64,000 bases of DNA from Heyndrickxia coagulans 36D1 (GCF_000169195.2 NC_016023.1:744001-808000), one strand, 5' to 3'; positions 45,488 to 55,328 are shown, numbered from the stretch's first letter. The notes: a model not told the origin generated them from the sequence alone. Numbers and translations: made by a program.

Positions 45488-46342
45488 ATGACAAAACCAT
45501 TGGTACTTCAAACAGACTTCGGATTATGCGACGGCGCCGTAGCCGCGATGAACGGGGTAGCAGTCTCGGTTGACCCAGCGCTCCGAATCTTTAACTTGAC
45601 CCATGAAATTCCACCCTACCATATTTGGGAAGCTTCTTACCGGCTGTACCAGACGATTTCCTACTGGCCGGCGGATACCGTGTTTGTGAGCGTGGTCGAC
45701 CCCGGTGTCGGATCCGATCGGCGCAGCATTGCCGCCAAAACGGCAAACGGCCAGTACATCATCACACCGGATAACGGCACCCTGACCCACATTAAAGACA
45801 CGATTGTGGCCGCCAGAGAAATTGACGAAACCACCAACCGGCTCCCGCATTCAGAAGAATCGTATACGTTTCACGGCCGTGATGTATATGCCTACACCGG
45901 CGCAAAGCTGGCTGCCGGGGTGATCCGTTTTGAAGAAATCGGGCCGGAAATTCCGGCTGACTCCATTATTGAACTGCCGAGAAAAGCACCGGAGCTTCAG
46001 GATGGCGTGATTACAGGCACGATCGATACGCTGGATGTCCGTTTCGGCAATTTATGGACCAATATTGATTCTTCCTTGTTCAGGCAATTGGACGTCAACT
46101 ACGGCGATTCGTTCGAAGTCACGATTTTTAACGAATCCCGCCAGCATTATAAAAACATTATGACATTCGGCCATTCTTTTGCCGACAGCCATATTGGCGA
46201 ACCGCTTTTGTACATCAATTCCCTGTACAAACTCGGCATCGCCATCAACCAGGGCTCTTTCGCAAAAGCCTACCATATCGATACCGGTATCAAATGGAAC
46301 ATTACCATCCGCAAAGCACCGAAAATTGTATATCAAAAATAG
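45488..46342 (+). CDS. SAM hydroxide adenosyltransferase (DUF62 family)
   Basis: A 284-residue member of the chlorinase/fluorinase-like DUF62 family, which cleaves S-adenosylmethionine with water to adenosine and methionine. Motifs: VLQTDFGLCDGAVAAMNGVA (SAM Asp), VVDPGVGSDRRSI and FHGRDVYAYTGAKLA. No halogenase-specific loop is evident, so it is called the hydrolytic form. AAGGAGG precedes ATG. First gene after the T-box leader; the ECF transporter genes follow within 12 nt. It may recycle methionine or supply adenosine when methionine is short. Confidence 0.85.
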   Translation: MTKPLVLQTDFGLCDGAVAAMNGVAVSVDPALRIFNLTHEIPPYHIWEASYRLYQTISYWPADTVFVSVVDPGVGSDRRSIAAKTANGQYIITPDNGTLTHIKDTIVAAREIDETTNRLPHSEESYTFHGRDVYAYTGAKLAAGVIRFEEIGPEIPADSIIELPRKAPELQDGVITGTIDTLDVRFGNLWTNIDSSLFRQLDVNYGDSFEVTIFNESRQHYKNIMTFGHSFADSHIGEPLLYINSLYKLGIAINQGSFAKAYHIDTGIKWNITIRKAPKIVYQK

Positions 46343-46354
46343 GGGGAACACGAC

Positions 46355-46909
46355 ATGCAATCAAACAGAAGATCGATCGTCACAATTGTTGCAATCGGGA
46401 TTGGCGCTGCCGTTTTTATTATTTTGGGCAGGTTTGTTTCCATCCCGACCGGCATCCCGAATACGACCATTGAAACGTCTTATGCTTTTCTTGCCCTTAT
46501 GTCGATTGTATACGGCCCAGTTGCAGGCGCCCTGATTGGCTTGATCGGGCATGCCTTAAAGGATGCCATTTCTTACGGGTCTATCTGGTGGAGCTGGGTG
46601 ATCGTTTCTACCCTTGTCGGCTTCTTATTCGGCCTTGTTTCGAAAAAAATAGACATCGAATCCGGCATTCTAAACGGCAAAAAGATTTTTCTGTTTAATA
46701 TCGTACAAGTCATTGCCCAAGCAATCGGATGGTTTCTTGTTGCCCCTTTGCTCGACATCCTTATCTATGCGGAACCTGCCAATAAAGTATTTTTACAAGG
46801 CATTGTCGCGGGTGTGTCCAACATGGTGACAGTCGGGATTATCGGAACATTGCTGATTGCTGCTTACGCGAAAACGAGAAGCAAAAGCGGTAGTCTCCGA
46901 AAAGAATGA
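46355..46909 (+). CDS. ECF transporter substrate-binding (S) component, UPF0397-like
   Basis: A 184-residue membrane protein with five to six helices, of the UPF0397/ECF S-component type. Features include [20 protein letters not shown] and the conserved Ala-rich helix with [17 protein letters not shown] that contacts EcfT. Family context (T-box, DUF62, ATPase of two domains, EcfT) resembles the MtsTUV-type transporter predicted for a methionine-related compound. GGGGG precedes ATG. The substrate is inferred, not shown. Confidence 0.78.
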   Translation: MQSNRRSIVTIVAIGIGAAVFIILGRFVSIPTGIPNTTIETSYAFLALMSIVYGPVAGALIGLIGHALKDAISYGSIWWSWVIVSTLVGFLFGLVSKKIDIESGILNGKKIFLFNIVQVIAQAIGWFLVAPLLDILIYAEPANKVFLQGIVAGVSNMVTVGIIGTLLIAAYAKTRSKSGSLRKE

Positions 46910-46929
46910 TAGAATACCGGGAGGAAAAG

Positions 46930-48678
46930 ATGAAAAAGCCCGTCATTGAATTCCAGAATTATACGTTTCAATACAGAAGTCAGGCCACCCCTACCCTGCA
47001 TGATATCAATTTAACGATTTATGAGGGGGAAAGCGTGCTGATCCTCGGGCAGTCCGGGTCGGGGAAGAGCACACTTGGCCACTGCATTAACGGTCTCATT
47101 CCTTTTTCATATAAAGGCGAAGTATCCGGAAGTCTAAAGATAAACGGAAAAGAAACAAAAGATATGGACATTTTCTCCATATCCAAATTAGTCGGGACAG
47201 TGCTACAGGATCCGGACGGACAGTTCATTGGCTTAACCGTCGGCGAGGACATCGCTTTTGCCCTGGAAAATGAGGGTCTCGCGCTCCGTGACATGCATGA
47301 TGCCGTTGATAAAGCAGCTCGGACAGTCGGTATTGAAAACAAGCTTTCAGCACATGTACATGAATTATCAGGCGGCCAAAAGCAGAAAGTGTCTCTTGCT
47401 GGTGTAATGGTGGACCATACAGGAATTCTTTTGTTTGATGAACCGCTCGCAAATCTCGACCCGGCAACCGGAAAGCAAGCCATTCAGCTTATTTCGGACA
47501 TCCGAAAAAAAGCAAACGTGACCGTCATAATCATTGAACACCGGCTTGAGGATGTACTGGCTGAAAAAATAGACCGAGTCATTGTGATGGATGAAGGCAA
47601 CATGATCAGCGATTGTACGCCGGATGAATTGCTTTCTTCTTCCGTGCTGGAAACGTGCCATATCCGGGAGCCGCTTTATGTCAAAGCTGCAAAATATGCC
47701 GGCTGCCGCATTACACCTGAAATGCATCCGGCCCACCTGGATACATTTCAACTCAGCCGGTGCAAAGACGCCCTTTTAAACTGGTATAAACATGCCAAAA
47801 AGCCGGTTGCCCGCATCGAAACAGAGCCGGTGCTTGAAATCCATCATTTGTCTTTTTCGTATAAACCCGGGCAGCCTGTGCTCAAAAACCTTTCTTTCAC
47901 CATCCAAAAAGGGGAAATGGTAAGCATTGTCGGGAAAAATGGTGCAGGAAAATCAACATTGTCACGTCTGATCTGCGGCTTTGAACAACCTTCTTCCGGA
48001 AAAATTTTTTACAAAGGGAAAGACGTCACAAACGACACCATTAAAGAACGGTCGCTTCGGATTGGCATGGTCATGCAAAACCCGAACCAGATGATCTCAA
48101 AACATATGATTTTCGATGAAATTGCGCTTGGTCTGGCCAACCGGGGAATTGCCCCGGAAGAGATCAAAAAACGCACAGAAAATGCCATGCGGCTTTGCGG
48201 TCTTTACCCTTTTCGGAATTGGCCTGTTTCCGCGCTCAGCTTCGGACAGAAAAAAAGGGTGACCATTGCTTCTATTCTCGTACTGGAACCGGATATTTTG
48301 ATTCTCGATGAACCAACTGCCGGCCAGGATTATATGCATTACCATGAAATCATGGAGTTTTTGGTGGAACTGAACAAAAAAGGCATCACAATTCTCTTCA
48401 TCACCCATGACATGCACCTCATGCTGGAGTATACGCCGCGCGCCATTGTACTTGCAGACGGAGAAAAAATTGCCGACGGTTCGGCTGCCGGAATTTTAAC
48501 TCATCCTGATATAATCCGACGTGCCAATTTAAAAGAGACATCCCTCTATGCGCTTGCAAACCGGCTACATTTGAACCCGGAAAGTTTCACGGAACGCTTT
48601 ATCACGTACGAAAGGGGGCTACAGACAAATGGCAACCGAAATGCTGTCTTATATCGAGCGGAAATCCCCCGTCCATGA
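46930..48678 (+). CDS. ECF transporter ATPase, two-domain (EcfA fusion)
   Basis: A 582-residue protein with two ABC ATPase domains in one chain. First domain: Walker A GQSGSGKST, signature LSGGQKQKVS, LLFDEPLANLD. Second: GKNGAGKST, a variant signature LSFGQKKRVT and LILDEPTAGQD. The fused form (DUF3744-type linker) is usual for UPF0397-linked ECF systems. GGGAGG fixes ATG at 46930. It powers the transporter with the S component before and EcfT after; its last 50 bases overlap the ecfT start. Confidence 0.9.
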   Translation: MKKPVIEFQNYTFQYRSQATPTLHDINLTIYEGESVLILGQSGSGKSTLGHCINGLIPFSYKGEVSGSLKINGKETKDMDIFSISKLVGTVLQDPDGQFIGLTVGEDIAFALENEGLALRDMHDAVDKAARTVGIENKLSAHVHELSGGQKQKVSLAGVMVDHTGILLFDEPLANLDPATGKQAIQLISDIRKKANVTVIIIEHRLEDVLAEKIDRVIVMDEGNMISDCTPDELLSSSVLETCHIREPLYVKAAKYAGCRITPEMHPAHLDTFQLSRCKDALLNWYKHAKKPVARIETEPVLEIHHLSFSYKPGQPVLKNLSFTIQKGEMVSIVGKNGAGKSTLSRLICGFEQPSSGKIFYKGKDVTNDTIKERSLRIGMVMQNPNQMISKHMIFDEIALGLANRGIAPEEIKKRTENAMRLCGLYPFRNWPVSALSFGQKKRVTIASILVLEPDILILDEPTAGQDYMHYHEIMEFLVELNKKGITILFITHDMHLMLEYTPRAIVLADGEKIADGSAAGILTHPDIIRRANLKETSLYALANRLHLNPESFTERFITYERGLQTNGNRNAVLYRAEIPRP

Positions 48679-49468
48679 ATTGACTGGTGCGACAAAATTG
48701 ATTCTCTTTTTGATGTGGTCTTTTGCTGCCATGCTTACCTATGATACACGTGTGCTTCTTTTCCTTTTTCTTTTAAGCCTTGTTATTTTTTACATTTCAC
48801 GCATCAAGATCCGGGAAGTATTATTTATTTTGCTTTTTATCTTGGCTTTTCTGCTTTTGAATAACATTGCGATTTATATTTTTTCGCCAGGACAGGGTGT
48901 AAAAATTTACGGGACAAGCCATGTGCTGTTCTCGATTGCCGGCCGGTACAATATCACGTGGGAACAGCTTTTTTACCAGTTTAACATTACACTCAAATAT
49001 TTCACGGTCATTCCAGCCGCACTTCTGTTTATTGTAACGACGCATCCAAGCGAGTTTGCTGCATCGCTCAATAAAATCGGGATCAGCTACCGGATTTCAT
49101 TTGCGGTTGCCCTAGCGCTCCGCTATATTCCCGATATTCAGCGGGACTTTCACAATATCGCCCTTTCCCAGCAGGCAAGAGGCTTAGATATGTCACGCAA
49201 AGAAAAGCTGCCGAAACGGATAAAAAATGCGGCAACCATCCTGATTCCGCTCATCTTGTCGAGCCTTGATAAAATCGAAACCATCAGCAACGCGATGGAA
49301 CTACGCGGCTTCGGAAAAAATAAAAAACGCACCTGGTACAGTGCACGCCCTTTTCAGTTAAAGGACTATGCAACAATGGCTGTCTGTTTGGCCATCTTGG
49401 TTGCTTCACTGCTTGTCACCTTTCACAACGGCAGCCGCTTTTATAACCCGTTTCTTAAGTTATCTTAA
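48629..49468 (+). CDS. ECF transporter transmembrane component EcfT
   Basis: A 279-residue EcfT/CbiQ-family protein with about six helices. Two coupling motifs are present: SQQARGLDMSRKEKLPKR and AMELRGFGKNKK, which contact the ATPases. AAAGGGGG precedes ATG, and the start lies 50 bases inside the ATPase gene, an unusually long overlap that suggests coupled translation. Last gene of the T-box operon. No clear terminator was seen between it and the convergent chemoreceptor gene. Confidence 0.87.
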   Translation: MATEMLSYIERKSPVHELTGATKLILFLMWSFAAMLTYDTRVLLFLFLLSLVIFYISRIKIREVLFILLFILAFLLLNNIAIYIFSPGQGVKIYGTSHVLFSIAGRYNITWEQLFYQFNITLKYFTVIPAALLFIVTTHPSEFAASLNKIGISYRISFAVALALRYIPDIQRDFHNIALSQQARGLDMSRKEKLPKRIKNAATILIPLILSSLDKIETISNAMELRGFGKNKKRTWYSARPFQLKDYATMAVCLAILVASLLVTFHNGSRFYNPFLKLS

Positions 49469-49602
49469 TTAAGGCTTGGTTTAGGGTTCTTTTTAGGAGG
49501 AACACCCCTACCGCAATGAATGCATCCGTAAAAAATGAAAATCACTCCCCCTATTTTCAGAATGGGCGTCCACGTCGCGCTTGCGAAATGGGCGTCCCCT
49601 TT

Positions 49603-51237
49603 TTAAAAAATGTCTTTTCCATCCCGAAATCTTTTCACAATGCGGTTAAGATGCTTGGCTTCCGATGCCAGCTGTGTTGCATTCTGAGCGATCGAATTTA
49701 CGCCTTCCACCTGAATTTCCATGCTGGCGTTCGTTTCAGCCACTGTTTTGGTGAAATCTTCCGTAATCGTTTTTATTTCTTTTATCATTTCCTGAAGCTT
49801 TTCCCCCTCCTCCGTGATGTTTTGAACAGACTTGCGATTATGGATGACCATGTCTTGGGTCCGGACGGCGCTCTTTGTTAATTGCATAATGGTCTCACCG
49901 GTTTGCGAAACAATCTCCATTCCCTTATCGATCGCCTTTACATTATGTTCAACCTGCGCAACAGCTGCTTCTAAATCTTCCCTTGTTTTTTTCATAGAGG
50001 ACATGATATGTTCGAATACATTTGTCCCTTCCGCCAGTTTTCTCACCTCATTGGCGACAATCGCAAAACCGTTTCCGACCTCGCCAGCCCGTGCCGCTTC
50101 AATCGAGGCATTAAGTGCCAGCATATTCGTTTGCTTGGAAATTTCCGTAATGGCCGACACCTTTTCCATGACCGTTTTCGCTTCTTCGGCTACCAAACGG
50201 ATATTAGACGCTGTATTTGAAGCCTCATCCTGAATCGCCTTCATTTGGTTTTTCGCCAATTGTACAGCCTGTTCTCCCTTACTTGCATCCCTCAGTGCTT
50301 CATCCGCCCCGGCAACAGCATTCTCCGCTTCTTCCTGCATTTCCCATACCTTTTCCATCATCTTTTCCACCATCTCATTCGCATTTCCAACCGAGTTGCC
50401 CTGAATCTCAGCGCCGCTCCGAAAAGTTTGGACGGCTGCAGAGATTTGTTCAAAAGCTGCGGAAATGTGCTGCAATTCCATTTCTTGTTCCTTGCTTATC
50501 TGTTCCACTGTTTCGCTTCCATTTTTAAAGTCACGGATCATTGCCCGGATCCCTAAAATGATTTTATTTATTTCATAGCCGATTTGATGGAACTCATTGC
50601 GCAGCCCTACTGTCTTCACCATTGCGCTCAAGTCCCCCGATGAAATTTTTCTTGTAACCGCATACCAATGTCGCAGCTGATGAGTGATGATCAAATAGGC
50701 GACCAAACTAAGCATAAGACTGACGATAAGGGTAATTCCGAACACACTGCCTGTTTCCACCAGGTCTTGATGAAAAAAATAGGCGGCCAATGATGCTGCT
50801 ACGCTCGACACCACCGCTATCCCCCCAAAAAGGAGACCGATAAACGGCTGATGAACAAGCCTGCCCATCCGCAAATTAAAGCGCTTTCCATTTGGGCCAG
50901 TCAAAAGCGGGCACGAGGCATCAGTGAGCACTTCCCCCGTATCTCTTGGGTACATCTGTAATAGGCCAGTATTGGTACTGGCAGCAGCCAGCCCCACTTT
51001 GTCATTAAAAATGGTTCCTTCCCGGAGGCGGTTCGTATGGATATAACCCACACCGTTTTCATCCACAATCACAAAGTATTCATCCCGCGCAAGTTCCTGA
51101 TCAAGCAGGGAACGAATGGAATCGGCCTGTTCTTCAATGGACTTTTGCGAATCCCAAACCTGCCTTACCTTTTCAGCCACCCTTTCAACTTTAGCCAGTG
51201 CTTTTTTTGCTGCAGTCGTATGTAGTAGTTTGCTCAT
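49603..51237 (-). CDS. Methyl-accepting chemotaxis protein with cytoplasmic N-terminal sensor
   Basis: A 544-residue chemoreceptor. Residues 1-145 form a soluble sensor with a PAS/Cache-like pattern ([20 protein letters not shown]); then two transmembrane helices in a hairpin ([20 protein letters not shown] and [20 protein letters not shown]), a HAMP, and the signalling helices with the hairpin tip [31 protein letters not shown]. There is no N-terminal transmembrane helix, so the sensor is cytoplasmic, unlike classic MCPs. GGGGGAAGAGG precedes ATG at 51237. Single gene. Confidence 0.85.
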   Translation of the reverse strand: MSKLLHTTAAKKALAKVERVAEKVRQVWDSQKSIEEQADSIRSLLDQELARDEYFVIVDENGVGYIHTNRLREGTIFNDKVGLAAASTNTGLLQMYPRDTGEVLTDASCPLLTGPNGKRFNLRMGRLVHQPFIGLLFGGIAVVSSVAASLAAYFFHQDLVETGSVFGITLIVSLMLSLVAYLIITHQLRHWYAVTRKISSGDLSAMVKTVGLRNEFHQIGYEINKIILGIRAMIRDFKNGSETVEQISKEQEMELQHISAAFEQISAAVQTFRSGAEIQGNSVGNANEMVEKMMEKVWEMQEEAENAVAGADEALRDASKGEQAVQLAKNQMKAIQDEASNTASNIRLVAEEAKTVMEKVSAITEISKQTNMLALNASIEAARAGEVGNGFAIVANEVRKLAEGTNVFEHIMSSMKKTREDLEAAVAQVEHNVKAIDKGMEIVSQTGETIMQLTKSAVRTQDMVIHNRKSVQNITEEGEKLQEMIKEIKTITEDFTKTVAETNASMEIQVEGVNSIAQNATQLASEAKHLNRIVKRFRDGKDIF

Positions 51238-51698
51238 CCTCTTCCCCCTGGTTCCACCGCGATAGATTTGTTTTTTAAATGGATATCCCCTTGCAAACCG
51301 GAATCCGTAAAGATATCCATAGGACAATGTACCCAGCATCAATCTGCAATTTATGAACAGGTTGTTTTTCCAAATAAGATCCAATGTCTGAGATAAAACT
51401 ATGTATCTATTATATCAATCCTTTGCGGAAATTTGTAGAATCATGCAAAATTTGTGTGAATAGGGAGCGGAAGCAAGTGGAGCTTTGCTCGGGAAGCACT
51501 GTGATACCCATTATTACGAAGGGCTTGGTAATGGCTCTTTCTCCGTTAGAACCAGGCGGGGTACAAAGTTTTTGCTGCTTTTTCTATCAGATATTTGCAT
51601 TCTTGCTGACTCACTCCCATTCTGCGTAGCCTATTCAAATTTGCATCCTTTTCTGCAATGGCTGAAAAAGCGATTCTGTTTTTACCGAAAGCCAAAAA
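51238..51698. other. Intergenic, nothing recognised
   Basis: Promoter region of the chemoreceptor and 3' flank of the formate/nitrite transporter. A 63-aa minus-strand frame at 51546-51737 overlaps the transporter end and is not convincing. Confidence 0.3.
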
Positions 51699-51730
51699 AG
51701 GGAGGCTTCCCATTTTGTGAGAAGCCCTCC
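51699..51730. terminator. Terminator of the formate/nitrite transporter gene
   Basis: GGGAGGCTTC pairs with GAAGCCCTCC (one bulge) around CCATTTTGTGA, just after the transporter stop on the minus strand. Confidence 0.6.
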
Positions 51731-51733
51731 GTT

Positions 51734-52522
51734 TCAAAGTGCAGTGTCTGTCTTTTGAACCCCTTCTTTTTTATATGCGATAAAGTAGAGCATGCTGACA
51801 AACACAACTGCGCCTGCCGCATTCCCGAGGAAAACGGCAATGATATTTTTCAAAAATAACATCCATGAAAGATGCCCCGCAAAAATAGCGGCCGGAATAA
51901 TGAACATATTAGCAACAACGTGCTGGAACCCGATTAGCACAAAAGCCATGATCGGAAACCAGATGCCGAGGATTTTGCCTGCAAACGTTTTGGCGCCGTA
52001 GCAAAGCCAGACGGCCATGCTGACAAGCCAGTTACAACCGATCCCGGAGACAAATGCCTGCCAAAAAGGCGCGCTTGTCTTCATTTCTGCCGTGTGAACT
52101 GTTTTCGCCAAAAAATCCCCCTCTGTCAGGCCGATAAAATGCCCGAAAAAGTAGGCCACAAATAGCGCACCGATCAGGTTAAAAATGGTGATCCACAACC
52201 AGTTCCAGATAAGCTGCAGGATGTTAATCTTTTTGTCAAAACAGGCCATGCTGACGGCCATCATATTGCCGGTGACAAGCTCGCCGCCGCCAACCAAAAT
52301 CAAGATCAGACCGGTCGGGAACACTGCGGCACCCATAAATGTGTCAAAACTGCCCCAGCTCGCTGGCATCGTGCCGGTCACCCGGATATAAGCCAAATAA
52401 CCGATTGCAATAAAAGCCCCGCCCAAAAAACCAAGCACCACCATCGACAAAAACGAGCTGTTCGCTTTCGCTATTCCTTTTTCAATTGCTACATCCGCAA
52501 TTTCTTTCGGACTTAAGTCCAT
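51734..52522 (-). CDS. Formate/nitrite transporter (FocA/NirC family)
   Basis: About 262 residues with six transmembrane helices, of the FNT family of pentameric channels for formate, nitrite or related small anions. Signature stretches: FLGGAFIAIGYLAYIRV, GGGELVTGNMMAVSMACFDKK (omega-loop region) and GIGCNWLVSMAVWLCYGAKTFAGKILGIWFPIMAFVLIGFQHVVANMF, which includes the pore His. Ribosome site AGAGGTGG suggests ATG at 52522 or 52525 over the GTG at 52531. With mixed-acid fermentation, formate export is a likely role. Confidence 0.87.
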   Translation of the reverse strand: MDLSPKEIADVAIEKGIAKANSSFLSMVVLGFLGGAFIAIGYLAYIRVTGTMPASWGSFDTFMGAAVFPTGLILILVGGGELVTGNMMAVSMACFDKKINILQLIWNWLWITIFNLIGALFVAYFFGHFIGLTEGDFLAKTVHTAEMKTSAPFWQAFVSGIGCNWLVSMAVWLCYGAKTFAGKILGIWFPIMAFVLIGFQHVVANMFIIPAAIFAGHLSWMLFLKNIIAVFLGNAAGAVVFVSMLYFIAYKKEGVQKTDTAL

Positions 52523-53085
52523 CATACCCACCTCTCATTTCTTATATGATAGAGAATAAAAACATTCCTGCTGCTGCTCACCGTACCAGCATCAACGCAA
52601 ATTCGCAAAATAGATCATTCGAAATCAGGCTATATTTAAGTGCCAGCGTGTTTCTTCCCGCTACACCCGTATTTTTCCCGGGATGTCCGGCGGGTATTGC
52701 TATCTTTTAGGATGTATAAGCAAAATTTTTTTATCCAGTTTTCTTTGCATGATATTTTTTGAAGCTTCCATGATGGAAAAATTTCTAATTTATAATATAT
52801 CCAAACTTTCAATGAAGTCAAATGCACTTTGGCGCTTCTGTACATTTTGCAAAATACCTTTCCCCACTTCGGCGCATGCTTAAACAGACAAGCAGGAAAC
52901 TTTTTGTTCCCTTTTAAAAAAATTCAGATATTATGTATATTAAAAGTTGTGCCCTTTAGGAAGCTATTCCTCTTATGGCGGAAACCACGCGTATTTTAAT
53001 CCATAAAGCGATTCCCACACGGATGGCATGGCAGACAGGTTTTTTCATTCTTTCAAATGGGAATAAAAATGTCGAAAGAAAATGG
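52523..53085. other. Intergenic, no gene recognised
   Basis: About 560 bases. Short frames here (e.g. 52636-52845) have no start signals or family likeness. AT-rich with no clear repeat. Confidence 0.35.
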
Positions 53086-53151
53086 GTATGAACCAGTGTT
53101 GTCCGTTCATACTCATGATTAGAAGGCTGTACAGATTCGAACTATACAGCC
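53086..53151. other. Two strong hairpins 3' of the NYN gene
   Basis: GTATGAAC/GTTCATAC (53086-53112) and GGCTGTA/TACAGCC (53125-53151) lie 13 bases apart. Neither has a T-tract. They follow the NYN nuclease gene on the minus strand. Confidence 0.5.
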
Positions 53152-53205
53152 AAGCGCATCATTGGCTGCCTTGAGGCTCGGACTCCGGGCAGCTTTACTT
53201 TTTCA

Positions 53206-53745
53206 TTAACGCATGCACTGATTAAAGTCTTCTTTTTTTAAAGTAATATACTCATCACAAAGATCCTTCATATAACCCGCTTTTTGTTGATCTACGACAC
53301 CGGCAACCACATTTTTCCCCAAACTTCTGGCCATTTTAATGGCTGCTTCGTAATCCGTATCAGCACTGAATAAAATTGCCTCATCATAACCGTTATTAAA
53401 AGCAAGTGACACCAAATCTACCGCTATATTTACATCTGTTCCTTTTTCTGTAAAAATTGGCTTGCCTAGCGCATTTATTCCCACAACACTTAAATAACCC
53501 AGTTTCGCGATACATTTTGGAACCTTTTTGTTTAAATGATCAATAAATAATTTCGTTGCTGCCGCTTTTTCTTTATCCAAACTTCCGACTGCTGTGTAAT
53601 AATAAATGCGCTGAAGGATCCCATCTCTCCGGGCAGCCACGTATTCTGCCAACTTTAAATAGTCCAGCCTCTGCTGAGACCCGTACAAGGCAGTAAGAGC
53701 CGCTTCGAAATTATTGCCATCAATAAAGACCATCACTCTCTTCAC
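53206..53745 (-). CDS. NYN-domain nuclease (LabA/DUF88 family)
   Basis: A 179-residue NYN (PIN-like) domain protein, predicted metal-dependent RNase. Acidic site residues are in MVFIDGNNFEAAL (Asp and Asn), KGTDVNIAVDLVSLAF and AILFSADTDYEAAI; the C-terminus is a short helix. It resembles stand-alone NYN proteins; some work in RNA decay or in phage defence. It stands alone, with hairpin-rich sequence on both sides, which suggests horizontal arrival or a linked RNA element. Start codon ATG follows AAGGGGGAAACC at some distance. Confidence 0.82.
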   Translation of the reverse strand: MKRVMVFIDGNNFEAALTALYGSQQRLDYLKLAEYVAARRDGILQRIYYYTAVGSLDKEKAAATKLFIDHLNKKVPKCIAKLGYLSVVGINALGKPIFTEKGTDVNIAVDLVSLAFNNGYDEAILFSADTDYEAAIKMARSLGKNVVAGVVDQQKAGYMKDLCDEYITLKKEDFNQCMR

Positions 53746-53960
53746 ATTTGGTTTCCCCCTTTGACATACTAAAGGCGCCAGCTTCGATGCTGACGCCTTT
53801 TCTGATTCTCTTGTACTTAGCTTCGATTGCTAAGCACCTCACAACACTGAAAGACACCGCCTCCGACTGACGGTCTTACCATATCCCTTTTTGGTTAAGT
53901 TTCCGAGCTTCTTGACCTATTCGAGGTAAATATATCACCACACCGGGGAAGCTGTCAACA
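53746..53960 (-). ncRNA. Structured region upstream of the NYN gene, candidate RNA or IS end
   Basis: On the minus strand: hairpin AAAGGCGTCAGC/GCTGGCGCCTTT (53771-53800), which has a G-U wobble on this strand but a C-A mismatch on the other, so the RNA is minus-strand; and CTTAGC/GCTAAG with the loop AATCGAA (53816-53834). Conserved-looking unpaired sequence follows up to about 53960. It could be a structured leader or noncoding RNA, or the right end of an IS200/IS605-type element. I cannot decide which. Confidence 0.4.
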
Positions 53961-54117
53961 GCAAAATTAAGTAACAGCGTGTCTTCCCATTTTTTCCACT
54001 CATCTATCCCTTCAAGTAAAATTCTACCCATACATGTTCTTCCATATACCCTCTTTCCACATTACCAACTGCTTGAACCATAAGTCACTCAATGTTTGTT
54101 CAGCGGGCAAATAGATT

Positions 54118-55245
54118 TCATCTCGCGGTTCCGACACGGTGCACAGCCGCAATCTGTTTCAATCTTTCTCCGAGTGAAAAGATCTCCTCTTTTGTTGTGT
54201 GGCGCCCAAAAGAAATTCTAAAAAACTGATCAGCCGCTTCCTTCGGGTATCCCATGGCTTCAACCGCTTTGCTCCCGCCTTCATGATGTTCCTGGCAGGC
54301 GCTCCCGGTTGAAATCGCGAATCCCGCTTTGTTACACTCCAATAAAACAAGCTGCCCCTGAACGCCTGTAATCATACAGCCGACGATGGAAGGAAGCTGC
54401 ATCGCCCGTTCCCCTTCTATAAAAACAACCGCCCCGCCGGTTGCCTCTTTTAATGCAGTCCGGTATTCCCAGTCCCGCTCACTTTCTATCAAAATTTCCT
54501 CGACAGCGGCAGCAAATCCGGCAATGCCGGGCACATTCACCGTCCCGCCGCGGAACCCCTTTTCATGGGATAAATGCGGAAAAACAGGCGCCATGACACA
54601 AGAGGGGTGAATGTACACTGCTCCGACCCCTTTTGGCCCGTGAATTTTGTGTGAAGAGAGGGTGATGCTGTCGACGTAAGGGATCATGCGCGCTACATCG
54701 GCCTTGCCAAATGACTGCACACAATCGGAATGAAGCAGGATCCCCCGCCTTCTTACCATCCGGGAAATTTCCTCAATAGGCTGGATGGTGCCGATTTCCT
54801 GGTTAATATGCTGAACCGAAACGAGCACCGTGTCCGGCCGGATCGCCGCTTCAAGCTTCTTAACATCCACCGTCCCTTTTTCTGTAAACGGGAGCCTTGT
54901 CACTTCAAATCCCAGCCTTTCCAAAAACCCGAGCGCCGAATGGACGGACGCATGCTCCGCCATCGACGAAATGATATGTTTTCCCCTTCCGGAAGCTCCC
55001 ATTGCAAGCGAAACAATCGCCAATAAATTCCCCTCCGTCCCGCCTGAAGTAAAATACAGCCCTTCAGCCGGTATGCCGAGATAGCTGCTGATCAAGTCCC
55101 GCGATTTTTCAAGAACCGCCCGCGCATCCGTCCCGATGTCATGCAGGCTTTCACTGTTTCCGTAAAAAGATTCGGCCGCTTCCATAAACGTCTCCCGTGC
55201 CCGTTCACTCATTTTTGTCGTTGCCGCATAATCAAAATAAAACAT
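54118..55245 (-). CDS. nifS: Cysteine desulfurase (NifS-like) of the NAD locus
   Basis: A 375-residue PLP enzyme that takes sulfur from cysteine for Fe-S assembly. PLP lysine in LSSHKIHGPKGVG; active Cys in AISTGSACQEHHEGG; HDIGTDARAV and FTSGGTEGN near the N-terminus are typical. In Bacillus this nifS stands next to nadB/nadC/nadA and serves NadA's 4Fe-4S cluster. It is divergent from nadB across a 38-base gap before the nadB-side promoter region. Control by the shared NiaR-like site is expected. Confidence 0.88.
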   Translation of the reverse strand: MFYFDYAATTKMSERARETFMEAAESFYGNSESLHDIGTDARAVLEKSRDLISSYLGIPAEGLYFTSGGTEGNLLAIVSLAMGASGRGKHIISSMAEHASVHSALGFLERLGFEVTRLPFTEKGTVDVKKLEAAIRPDTVLVSVQHINQEIGTIQPIEEISRMVRRRGILLHSDCVQSFGKADVARMIPYVDSITLSSHKIHGPKGVGAVYIHPSCVMAPVFPHLSHEKGFRGGTVNVPGIAGFAAAVEEILIESERDWEYRTALKEATGGAVVFIEGERAMQLPSIVGCMITGVQGQLVLLECNKAGFAISTGSACQEHHEGGSKAVEAMGYPKEAADQFFRISFGRHTTKEEIFSLGERLKQIAAVHRVGTAR

Positions 55246-55294
55246 AGCTAGCCTCCTAAAAAGTACTTGTATTCAGTTTAATTTTGTGCAAAGA

Positions 55295-55314
55295 TAGGTG
55301 TCAAGACAGATGTA
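55295..55314. promoter_or_regulatory. NiaR-like operator between nifS and nadB
   Basis: AGGTGTCAAGACAGATGT, with the TGTC-N2-GACA core at 55299-55308, matches the nicotinate repressor NiaR (YrxA) box of Bacillus. On the minus strand the TTGACA it contains is also the -35 of a nifS promoter (TTGACA, 18 bp, TAAACT). Confidence 0.75.
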
Positions 55315-55328
55315 AAGTAGGGAGACCG

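Noticed and set aside
51546-51737. 63-residue minus-strand frame at the end of the formate/nitrite transporter
   Set aside because: It overlaps the transporter stop and its terminator and shows no family likeness.
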